Positions 57,007 through 64,000 of a stretch of 64,000 nucleotides of DNA are shown in pieces. Position 1 is the first letter of the stretch; every line of letters starts with the position of its first letter. The stretch lies in contig CM046858.1 of assembly GCA_025617745.1 (NCBI GenBank), positions 45,427,162 through 45,491,161 of the forward strand, written 5' to 3'. The notes beneath the pieces are model-generated. The model ran no database searches. It had not been told where the DNA came from and worked only from the letters and a program-made list of their open reading frames with translations. The position numbers and the translations under genes were made by a program. The stretch comes from Heliocidaris erythrogramma. Lineage: Eukaryota; Echinodermata; Echinoidea; Camarodonta; Echinometridae.

Positions 57007-58018
57007 GAGAGAGAGAGAGAGGGGGGGAGGGGAAATCAACAAGAAGAGAGATTGATGAAAATGCTACATTGGCACGAGCTAACCAAGTCTCTCTAGATAT
57101 CCAGATCTATTTCGACCGAGGGAAGGGGGAATTCAAGAAAATAATCAAACCAGAAGGGGTAAGAATGGAGAGAGGGATAGAAAAGAGGGAGGGAAGGGGC
57201 CACAAAATAGCAGGAGAATGAATTCAGAAAAACATACTTGAATGAGCCAGAGAGATAGAAAGGAGAAGAGAAAACAGTTGAGGTGATGAGATGGGAGGGA
57301 GATGGGAGAGCCAAGTGGGAGGGAAGGGAAGACGAGAGCAGCATAATGATAAAAACATGTTTTAATGGGGGAAAACATGTATTGATGGTATGGGGAAATA
57401 CACAAAACTAGTAATCAAATTCTAAAGATAAAGTTGAGTTCTGGTCATGCGATTACATTGCGCAAGAAACTGTCTCAAAACAATTGGGAAAGGTTGATTA
57501 TAAGAATTGGTGTATACTGTAAGGTTTTGGAATCACCAAAATGAGAAGAAATTGACTCACTCCTGCTGAGGGTCACATGTACTGCACACAGAAATGTGTA
57601 TATGGGACTAGACACACATGTTCGGCCCGAACATTTCGGCTGTTTCTTGTCATATTTTGAATGTGAGGGCATTTGAAAAGCAATCCTTTTCAGGGGACAT
57701 ATCTACTATAATCTTCTAAACTGACATAATGAGAATGAGAAAGCTCACAAATTATTTTTGACCTTTCCCAGAACTCAACCTTCTCTTTAAGATGGAATGA
57801 ACAAAAGAAAGAAAGAGAGGAAAACTTCATTAAGATGAATTTTATGATGCTTTGCGAATAAGAAGTATAATTAAATGGGTTATCTTTATATTTTTCCTCT
57901 TTACTTCCTGCAGGTAATTGATCCAAGTGCTAGTGTTGTCAATATGCTAGGCAGCAAGGTAGAGATCAAGCTTCACAAAGCAGAGGCTATGGCATGGAAG
58001 AAGTTTGAACTAGAATAA
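46223..58018 (+). CDS. CHORDC1: CHORD-containing protein 1 (morgana), Hsp90 co-chaperone
   Basis: Family members bind Hsp90 and restrain ROCK2-driven centrosome duplication; the plant RAR1 protein shares the CHORD fold. Exons: 46223-46304, 47881-47987, 48803-48892, 50762-50820, 51618-51712, 53054-53118, 53617-53687, 55125-55256, 56298-56460, 57914-58018. Phases match throughout, giving 969 nt and 322 residues (human 332). CHORD1 is about residues 11-70: [43 protein letters not shown]2 is about 159-218: [35 protein letters not shown]. All zinc-type Cys and His positions of both domains are present. A CS domain fills 234-322, opening HDWHQTG and ending [13 protein letters not shown]. The linker between the CHORDs is short and variable. 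Exon 9 has decayed tandem copies downstream (56564-57180). Confidence 0.95.
46597..46795. repeat. (GA)n/(G)n and AAGAAG purine tract in CHORDC1 intron 1
   Basis: A GA run and about 11 G, followed by nearly 170 bases of A/G on the plus strand. Frames through it on either strand (Lys/Glu or Phe/Ser rich) are not genes. Confidence 0.8.
46900..47077. mobile_element. 178-bp fold-back, ATGGGGTGTTGCAAGAAAG ends (copy 2)
   Basis: Differs from 43516-43693 at only about five positions over 178 bp. CCAATCA at 46956-46962 is kept; the second CCAAT is changed to CCATT. CHORDC1 intron 1. Confidence 0.85.
47435..47841 (-). mobile_element. piggyBac-like miniature element, 407 bp (copy 3)
   Basis: TTAA at 47431-47434 and 47842-47845; left end CCCTTTCGAGAC; the right end is slightly altered. 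It is collinear with 39178-39583. The right border is only 35 bp from the start of CHORDC1 exon 2 (47881). Confidence 0.8.
49712..49923. mobile_element. Tc1-like miniature element, 212 bp
   Basis: TA borders it at both ends. The arms are CAGCCATGGAAAAAAATTAT with TAGACCAAG and the inverse CTTGGTCTAATGATTTTTTCC ending GGCTG, a Tc1/mariner-style terminus. A 42-bp host segment (TATTTTATTATTCTCTGGAG onward) is found on both sides, at about 49664-49705 and 49925-49966. CHORDC1 intron 3. Confidence 0.75.
50015..50335 (-). mobile_element. LINE 3' UTR fragment with (AATTG)n tail
   Basis: On the minus strand it ends GAATAAAAGAATTGAATTG with five-base repeats, a non-LTR retroposon tail. 61981-62290 has the same tail and orientation. 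CHORDC1 intron 3. Confidence 0.5.
50336..50740 (+). mobile_element. Retroposon 3' end with (GAACTT)n tail next to CHORDC1 exon 4
   Basis: The sequence ends AATAAAGTGAACTTGAACTTG and stops about 22 bp before the exon 4 start at 50762. The (GAACTT)n type of tail is common on CR1/RTE-like retroposons. The coding part is absent. Confidence 0.5.
50855..51214. mobile_element. 360-bp fold-back with G-run end, just after CHORDC1 exon 4
   Basis: The left arm has a run of about 12 G, then TCTCATTGAGGCCTGTAC and CGTCCATGA. The right arm has TCATGGACG, then GTGCAGGCCTCAATGAGA and CCCCCC. The interior repeats TAGGGTATCAAAAAC. It starts 34 bp after the exon 4 donor. Confidence 0.7.
52187..52772. mobile_element. 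AAAGGGCAATCCAAC-family element, full inverted-repeat copy
   Basis: The left arm opens TAAAGGGCAATCCAACTTTG and includes GAAATCGGACAAGG and AAGAAAGTTATG. The right arm carries these inverted (CATAGCTTTCTTAT, TTGTCCGATTTCG, GGTTGGATTTCC). Partial copies are at 38071 and 44140. CHORDC1 intron 5. Confidence 0.7.
53136..53580. repeat. AAAGGGAAAGTCCACC-type repeat including the 26226-family block
   Basis: It starts TTAAAGGGAAAGTCCACCC close after CHORDC1 exon 6. The right part (53395-53570) matches 26226-26400. No inverted partner for the left end was found. Confidence 0.5.
55296..55443 (+). mobile_element. 148-bp fold-back, GGACCCCGTTTCATAAAAC ends, shared CCAAT core
   Basis: The right end is GTTTCATGAAACGGGGCCC. 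The core CAGCCAATCAGATGCAAGG (55360-55378) is followed by TTTCAGTAGCTTATAACAG. CHORDC1 intron 8. Confidence 0.8.
55880..56220 (+). other. Pyrimidine-rich segment, possible retroposon 3' UTR
   Basis: It opens GATGGGCAGTCAACCTGCCCGG with GAACGTTGAGAC, a phrase that resembles 3' UTRs of Penelope-like elements. A long CT-rich stretch and a short AT-rich end follow. No protein signature supports the family. Confidence 0.25.
56564..57180 (+). pseudogene. Three tandem partial copies of CHORDC1 exon 9 with its donor site
   Basis: The 3' half of exon 9 plus the first about 100 bases of the intron recurs after the true exon. Units start GCTAACCAAG at 56380 (the real exon), 56564, 56884 and 57078, about 184-194 bp apart apart from one 130-bp insertion. 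Copy 2 (starting at 56564) has lost a G at the donor. Copy 3 (56884) keeps GAAGGGGTAAGA and encodes [18 protein letters not shown]. Copy 4 (57078) is more diverged. None has a good acceptor with a pyrimidine tract, so they are probably not spliced in. Each carries a (GA)n run. Confidence 0.8.
56591..56720. mobile_element. 130-bp fold-back inserted in an exon 9 copy
   Basis: Arms GGGCCCTCTTGCA and TGCAAGAGGGCCC are perfect inverses. The interior contains TGATTGG (CCAATCA inverted) at 56647-56653. It splits the second unit of the exon 9 array, so it arrived after the duplication. Confidence 0.8.
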
Positions 58019-58409
58019 GGACCATGCCGACATGTCTGTACTTGCAGGATCATACCCTGAGAGGATGTTCACACACATGCAAAACGTCATCGGTCTGAAT
58101 TTTCTGTGGATTCATCAGTTTACTAAAGTTTCATGCAAGCTTGGCAAGTTGTAGGTATACAGAAGGTGTAGCCCTCTCACCAGCTCTGGAACCACTCTCT
58201 GGTAATAGGTTGCAGATTGTGAGTGCAGGACTTCTTTGCACCCCTCCACCAAGTGAATAGTTGGAAAACAGCCTTAAAAAAACACTTCATGGATGAATTA
58301 TGTTTCATGTTAGTAGTCCACCATGACATCATCATCATCATTCACGTCATCTGTATTCCATGGATGTTTTTCATGTGTGTGAAAAAGGCCCTTGTCAGAA
58401 ACAGTAATA

Positions 58410-58639
58410 TAGAGTACCGAAGTGTGACGTCATACCGGCCAAGTTGTCAAGGTTGCTGGTTCTAAACAATTTTGTGCTAAACAGTGGCGTGGTGATCACA
58501 CCAGCGCCAAACACTGAAATTGCCCTGCTCCAGCCCGTTGCTCGAATGACTTCGCGGTGAACCCCATGCGCGGGCTCTGTTGTTTGGAACCAGTATCCTG
58601 GACGACGAGCGAATATGACGTCAGCACTTCGGTACTCTA
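58410..58639. mobile_element. 230-bp fold-back carrying TGACGTCA in its ends
   Basis: The left end TAGAGTACCGAAGTGTGACG runs on into TCAT, so it reads TGACGTCAT. The right end has ATGACGTCAGCACTTCGG and ends TACTCTA. TA borders. An inner pair is GGTTCTAAACAA and TTGTTTGGAACC. It lies in the probable CHORDC1 3' UTR. Confidence 0.75.
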
Positions 58640-59548
58640 TAACCGGTGCATCTCTTGTTTAATCAAGTTTTTATTGGTGCACTTGTGTAGTTTTGATGTA
58701 GTGAATTACATTTTGCTTAAGGTTTTAAAAGTGCCAGTTACTGCTTTATTAAGGTCTGCTTTACCCCATCTGTGCCACTGGGATTGCATTGTAAGAATGT
58801 GTAAGTTGATAATCAATAGAAAAATTAAAAAAATCAATTTCAATTCTAGAATTATTGTGACATGTATCCTATGAAGGTTATCAACCTTCTATAAGTACAT
58901 TAGCTGCTGCTCTGTAAGGTGGGTTTTAGAAAAGCTTATTGGACATTGAGTACAACTTTAGGTTAAGAATTATGCCAAATTGTAAGTACATTCAATTTCA
59001 CAATACCATAGCTCAAGTATCTTTTAAAACGACAGCCGCGTTTCACTCGGTTTGAACCATTTGGTGGACTAATTCCTAAAGCCTGCCTCCATTAAGATAC
59101 AAGAAATTACCAGTGCATACATCTTCTTTGGTCCCACTTGTATTTCAAGGAGCTACTAGGCAAGCTCCGTGGTTTATCCCTCTGTTAAAGTGGCATTAAA
59201 CTGGTAAAAATTGAACAGCGCCATCTTATAGTGACTGCTAAATTAAGATTATAATTTGAAAATTAATTCCATTTTATTTGGAATTTTGACAAACAGCTTG
59301 TTTGGATAATAGGTACATTTCATATTTCAAACTACATGTATTATTTTTGACTTTGCAAATGTGGAAATTGCCTACAGGTACATTGTAAGCTTTTACAAAT
59401 GGGGCATGACGGGAAAATGAGAGGCACAGATCATGTTAAAAGATGGCGCCATTAGGAGCTTCAGTTTACTGTCACTTTAAAGTCTAGTCGTGTGATAGAC
59501 ATTGTCATGGCCTACATGATGCATCAGTCATTTTAACAAATAAATAGA

Positions 59549-59703
59549 CAGTGAAACCTTGTTATCAAGAACACTGTTATCTCGTTATAACAAGGTAATT
59601 TTGCAGGCCCCACTTTGTATTCTATTGTGTTTATTAGCTCTGAAATAACAAGGTTTCGATATGAAGATGGTCCCAAGGAGTTTGTTATAACAAGGTTGCA
59701 CTG
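59549..59703. mobile_element. pogo/Tigger-like miniature element in the CHORDC1 3' region
   Basis: It starts CAGTGAAACCTTGTTAT and ends ATAACAAGGTTGCACTG. TAACAAGG words recur inside. A TA follows the right end. Confidence 0.65.
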
Positions 59704-60245
59704 TACCTACCATGCCCTTCTCTGGCTGTTCATCAGGATTACACAAAGTAGACAAATACCATTAACGAATATCTGTATTGTGTCTGTAAAGTTATTGTAC
59801 AAGAATTGTGCCATCTCATATGTACGTTCCAGCCCTTGGTCAGCCAAACAGATTCCCTCATTACTTTCATGCACATCTCTTATCACTCTCATCTCTATCC
59901 ACCTCTCTTTTATGACTTTTATGCAGAATGGTCCCCATGTCATCCATCTCTCTCGTATAGCTACATAACATTTTTGAACTTTTTAAATCATCATTTTTTT
60001 TTTAAAGTTTATATGAAAAATGCAATTTAATTTCTTGATCACTTTTCTTTTCAGTGTGAAGAAATACCTTTAAATTTTCATTGGATAATATGCATTCAGT
60101 TCTCTTTGGGTGATAATACTTGCAATGTTATTTCAAGAAAACGTTTTTTCCTCATTGCACAAAAAAATTGTGTAAATTTGAAGGTAACATACATGTACTT
60201 AGGATGTTCAATATGCAAGCCATTGTATTTGTTGATTTGCTTTCT

Positions 60246-60382
60246 GGGGAGCGTTTCATCAAGCATTTTGTCAGTGATTTTTACTGACAGATTTGCTCTC
60301 AACCAATCAGATGCACAGATTTCAGTAGCTTATAACAGTTGTCGTAAATATCACTGACAAAACACTTGACGAAACGCTCCCC
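60246..60382 (+). mobile_element. 137-bp fold-back, GGGGAGCGTTTCATCAAG ends, shared CCAAT core
   Basis: The ends GGGGAGCGTTTC and GAAACGCTCCCC are perfect inverses and differ from the GGGCCC ends of its relatives. The core ACCAATCAGATGCACAG (60302-60318) and the following TTTCAGTAGCTTATAACAG are the same as in 55296-55443. Confidence 0.8.
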
Positions 60383-60655
60383 TGGTCTTATTTTTTACCG
60401 TTGCTGCTGTGTTCGGGGGAACAAATGTGTTTTTATTTCATTTTATACTCTTTTATTTGTAATCAGGACAACAATCGACATACATGTTCACTTGTATGCA
60501 CTAACTTATTTGTAACATAGTAATTGAGAAACAGAGTTTTAATTGTCAAAGAGAAGTTTCTTACGATTAGTAAATAGGAATTGTTGCAATACATATAGAT
60601 TGTGAACTTCCAAGGAAATGTTGAGCATTACACAAGAAGAGAATTTATTGGATTA

Positions 60656-60661
60656 AATAAA
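60656..60661 (+). terminator. CHORDC1: Candidate distal polyadenylation signal for CHORDC1
   Basis: AATAAA in GATTAAATAAATGTG, 2.6 kb past the stop. A nearer AATAAA at 59539-59544 is the alternative. Confidence 0.3.
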
Positions 60662-61237
60662 TGTGCTCTATTTTAGACCATTTGTCATTTTGTTCTTATT
60701 GAATTTAAAAAGAATCGGTGTTAACAAGTTAACAAAGGATTTGGTATTATAAGCTAATCAGAATACATACACATTTAAAGACGAATCTTGGATTCTGATG
60801 GGCTGTTGCCAAGATTTTCTCTAGTCTGATATCCAATTAGGACCCCCTCTTGAAAGTTACAAGTGAAGACTTATACCTGATGGGCTAAAATGTAATACTA
60901 GATTGTTTGCATTTAATCAGAGTTTACATCCCAATGACAATAATGATGTACAGCTCATGTAAAATGGATTAACTTTTGCTAGAAAATTGTTACCCTTGAC
61001 AGATGAATAGCTAGAGAAGAGAAGGTCATTTGTAATTAGCCCTGAACAATCAAATCTAGTGTTGGGGAGAGATGTGCCTGAGATTTGCCCAGGAGAGAGA
61101 GAGACAGAATGCATTCAGAGAAAGACAGTCAAATAAGGGGACTATTTTAGATGGGTACATTACATAATATGAAGGGAGTTATTTCCATTGGCTTTGACTA
61201 TCTTAGGATTTTTTATAATAAAACTTATGATCTGCTC
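60662..61237. other. Intergenic, nothing recognised
   Basis: Short spacer between the CHORDC1 3' region and the convergent sulfotransferase exon. No exon or clear repeat. Confidence 0.4.
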
Positions 61238-61243
61238 TTTATT
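61238..61243 (-). terminator. Polyadenylation signal directly after the sulfotransferase stop
   Basis: The minus strand reads AATAAA only 5 bases past the TGA, so the 3' UTR would be unusually short if this site is used. Confidence 0.4.
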
Positions 61244-61248
61244 TTGAT

Positions 61249-61915
61249 TCAGACATCTGGTATAAATCTATGCTCATACATCTCTTTATAGTACTTCATT
61301 CCTCTTTCTACAATTCGCAATACATCCGGCGTGATCTCCGACTCGTCGGGCTTTCTTTTCGAAGATGGTTTAAATCCAGTGCTCTTCATAGCCCCGGTAT
61401 GGAAATCAGACAGAAACCCGCTGCTCATAAGTTGTCCCATAGACGTATTCGCGTACTTCATCCATTCCTTGCTTGACGATGCAGGGTCCCATGTAAGAAG
61501 CACGTCGCTGTATTCCAATCCGCTGGCTTCACAGATTTTTCTCACGCACGCAGCGGGGTGCGCTAGAAGATCGTCTGTTTCTATGATGAGTGGATTCGGA
61601 TCAATGTTCGCGCGAACGTAGCACCAAAACTCGTGCTGCCTTCGAAACGCCTCGCCCCCGCCAGGATAGAACTTTTCCGCTGAGAGGTCGAAATCGCTGT
61701 CGTCCACGAGGCCGTGGTTCTTCTTGTTGAAAGCAACCACCGATCGACGGTACGACATCGCGACGAGAAGGGGGTTGCGAATCAGGAAGATATACTTGTA
61801 GCCGGCTTCGACCGATGGGAGGTATTGGTAAAAGCCGTCGACAGCGATGCCGAAGTCCTTCACGATGACGAGACGACTAGATGCAGTGTCGAGACATTTC
61901 TTGATTCCTGGATAC
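61249..61915 (-). CDS. Sulfotransferase-like P-loop protein, terminal exon (partial gene)
   Basis: The exon opens after the acceptor CTTCAG (first base 61915, phase 2) and runs to TGA at 61249-61251: 221 codons. It reads YPGIKKCLDTASSRLVIVKD, then GYKYIFLIRNPLLVAMSYRRS. In the latter, RNP plus the Ser downstream is the 3'-phosphate-binding segment for PAPS in sulfotransferases. Later blocks, such as FWCYVRAN and LIIETDDLLAHPAACVRKICEASGL, fit the C-terminal half of the sulfotransferase-family proteins often mislabelled branched-chain aminotransferase-like. The N-terminal PAPS 5'-phosphosulfate loop must be in an upstream exon, which I do not see up to 64000. The exon is clearly GC-richer than its surroundings. 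The acceptor substrate cannot be told. The frame has no internal break. Confidence 0.8.
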
Positions 61916-62670
61916 CTGAAGGAGAAATGTGGACAAATTACAAAGACATGACGGTTACGACAGAAAAATGGGAATTCTTCAACTCAATTCAATTCAATTC
62001 AATTCACTCATAAAAAGCAAAATAAACATACATTCAGATTGATAGATCATACATGTATATAAATATCAAAGTCAACATCGGAAAGAATACACAGCTTCAT
62101 TGAGTTAGGAGACAAATTAAAGATTAAAAAATGTTGGGTATTCATCCCCCGAAATGTATAACATTAAAATATGAAACAATATACTACAATACATATAAAA
62201 GAGCATCGTAGAACATCATACAAAACAAAACAAGACAGCACAAGAAAATAATACGAAAAAGAGGAACATAGGCCTATAGAAGAAGAGGAAGAAAGAAAAC
62301 ATGAGGGAAAAGGGAAAACTGACGAGATCGAGCCACAATGAATTAAATTTTAACTTAAAAAAAAAACCCATTGTTCAGACAGGCATCACTTCATATTCAG
62401 GCATTGAGGTAGCTTATTTGCAACTTTCATATTTTATTTTTGATTACATTTTCATTATATATCTTGTGTTCTCTCGGTACGTTCACTCTCAATTCTCAAA
62501 CTATATTTTACACGGAAGTTGATATTCAGGCAAGATACGTCAGCACTCGAAGGCAAAACTGTGCCCACACGCCTATGTTTATTTGCACGCGCAAATACCT
62601 CACGATATAATACATTGCTGTTAAAGTCGAGCAAAGACTGATACAGTTCGAAGTGACATATAAGGTTCAA
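61916..62670. mobile_element. Intron or flank with a LINE 3' tail at about 61981-62290
   Basis: On the minus strand a retroposon 3' end finishes in (AATTG)n at 61981-62001, the same tail type as 50015-50335. The rest has no feature. If the sulfotransferase gene continues to the right, this is intronic. Confidence 0.45.
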
Positions 62671-62856
62671 TCAAGGCGGCTGTGCTGCTCTGTCGATCTC
62701 CTGGTCGAGCCTCGAAACGCTCGGAATAGTCCTCTGATTGCCCGTGAAGTCCACACAAGCGTGCAGCTGCACGCCTCCCGCGCAATGATCAGAGGATGAT
62801 TCCGCGGGTTTCGAGGATCGAACAGGGGATCAAAAGAGCAGCACATCGCCTCGATT
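62671..62856. mobile_element. 186-bp GC-rich palindrome
   Basis: The left arm has GTGCTGCTCT, GATCTCCTG, TCGAGCCTCGAAAC and CCTCTGAT. The right arm carries ATCAGAGG, GTTTCGAGGATCGA and AGAGCAGCAC in mirror order. The small loop includes GTGCAGCTGCAC, itself a perfect palindrome. It ends 7 bp before the next element. Confidence 0.7.
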
Positions 62857-62863
62857 AGAGGCT

Positions 62864-63868
62864 AGGTGAAGTGGGACAAGAATCGTGATTTTGCACTTTT
62901 TGCTTCGTAACCTTTATTTATTGTAGCCTCTCCATTTATATATGGTAAATAACATTATATTTATTTTTAGTTTTTATGCAAATAATTGTTTAAAATGAGG
63001 TACGTGAACGTGGTAAAATGGGACACCCTTGAAGTTGAGGTGAACTGGGACAGTAGTAGGGGTGAAGTGGGACAGTGGAGGAGAAGTGGGACAAAACTCT
63101 TGAAAATGCTAAAATAACCATATTTTTCTGGTCTAAAAACAAGTTAATATACAGTGTATCATTAAAAAACCCACTTCCTTACAGTCAGTAGTAAAGTTGA
63201 CTTACAGATACATGCCCATTTAAAAAATACTGGATGAATTGATGAGTATTTTTGTAAGTTTAAACCTATAAAATTCGACAGGTTTTCGTTAAAAAAAAAT
63301 CTTCATAATTTTTTTTAAATTAAACACAACTTTGTCTGAAGTAGTATGAATGATTAAAAAGGAATTGACCGATATGACTTAATTACGAATTTTTGATGTA
63401 TAAGACATAATATTGTCTATGGATTAGGACTGATTATGAAAGTTCATTTTCCTTACATACACAAAAAAGTAACCGGGGTGGAGTGAACTGGGTCAAGGTG
63501 TCCCAGTTCATCCGATATTTAAAAACAACAAAAACAACAACAAGTGCCTGCAAAGTATTAGACAATGTTGGTATTTATCGTAAAAAAACATATTATTGCA
63601 AAGTATCGGGTGTTATGCTGTATTCGGCGTGTTTATAAATAGCTAAATTGGTATACAATATTGTAAAACATTTGACACTGAATGCTGAAAAATAGAAAAA
63701 AATGTGGCCCGAAAAAAGAAGTGAATATTAAACCTACAAGCAAAATCGCAGTATAGCTTTAGATGTATTTGTGAACATTGATAGTTAAAACATTTCGTAT
63801 GATTCAAACTAATTTATATAAACTTAATTATATTTTTCAGTTACTGAGGTGTGCCCCAGTTCACCCCG
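62864..63868 (-). mobile_element. Element with GGGGTGAACTGGG ends (copy 2)
   Basis: Left end AGGTGAAGTGGGACAAG, right end GTGCCCCAGTTCACCCCG. It is the reverse-complement relative of 6762-7608 over nearly all its length (for example ATAAATTAGTTTGAATC and GCTTGTAGGTTTAAT are shared). The terminal word also recurs inside, near 63000-63095 and 63475-63515. No transposase frame. Confidence 0.7.
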
Positions 63869-64000
63869 CTCCGCTCGCCTATCGGCTTTCGCGTAAATTG
63901 TAACATTTATGCTGAAGCTCATCATTAAGATCAAAATTACAGTTGGAAAGAATGAGAGTCACTCTGGTATATAATCCGCGTGACCCATGGCTTTAAAATT

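Larger units (their letters stand above)
58019..60661 (+). other. CHORDC1: Probable CHORDC1 3' UTR
   Basis: No new exon follows the stop codon. AATAAA occurs at 59539-59544 and 60656-60661, so the 3' UTR is about 1.5 or 2.6 kb long. It would include two or three miniature elements (58410, 59549, 60246). Confidence 0.45.

Noticed and set aside
1-64000. CRISPR arrays, bacterial operons, prophage, LTR elements
   Set aside because: The window is intron-bearing eukaryotic DNA. No spaced direct-repeat array, phage gene, or paired long terminal repeat with retroviral-type frames was recognised.

Overview
This window looks like nuclear DNA of a marine invertebrate deuterostome, most likely an echinoderm such as a sea urchin. 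The basis is AT-rich sequence, spliced genes with small exons and long introns, single-copy genes with clear vertebrate counterparts, and a very high density of short inverted-repeat transposons, SINEs and LINE tails. The species is an inference. There is one 500-base assembly gap (22992-23491).

Layout. From 1 to 20.8 kb I see no convincing host gene. It holds DNA-transposon derivatives (214-1935, 4299-4582, 6522-6630, 6762-7608, 9058-10222, 17041-18171, 18183-18588), two tRNA-derived SINEs, a LINE 3' end and microsatellites. At 20.9-21.4 kb on the minus strand is the last exon of a secreted PAN/apple-domain protein. From 24.35 to 29.95 kb on the plus strand is a complete 7-exon gene for a 253-residue protein that I cannot name. 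From 33.0 to 45.1 kb on the minus strand is a complete CHAF1B gene (CAF-1 p60 subunit): 12 coding exons, 702 residues, plus a 5' UTR exon. From 46.2 to 58.0 kb on the plus strand is a complete CHORDC1 (morgana/CHP-1) gene: 10 exons, 322 residues. At 61.25-61.92 kb on the minus strand is the terminal exon of a sulfotransferase-like gene whose earlier exons are not visible.

CHAF1B and CHORDC1 are head to head, with about 1 kb between the CHAF1B 5' exon and the CHORDC1 start codon. The unnamed gene and CHAF1B converge, with about 3 kb between their stop codons. The genes belong to separate pathways: replication-coupled histone deposition (CHAF1B), Hsp90 co-chaperone (CHORDC1), sulfate transfer and secretion.

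The most unusual content is the mobile-element layer. Several fold-back elements share one short non-palindromic core built around CCAATCAGATG but carry different terminal inverted repeats. Many other fold-backs with unrelated ends also hold a CCAATCA motif between their arms. Other points are a TTAA-flanked family with AGACCT ends, one member of which holds an acidic reading frame; a nearly identical 178-bp element in both CHAF1B and CHORDC1; tandem partial copies of a CHORDC1 exon; and, in CHAF1B, a SUMO-interaction-like motif and two ASF1-binding-like motifs.
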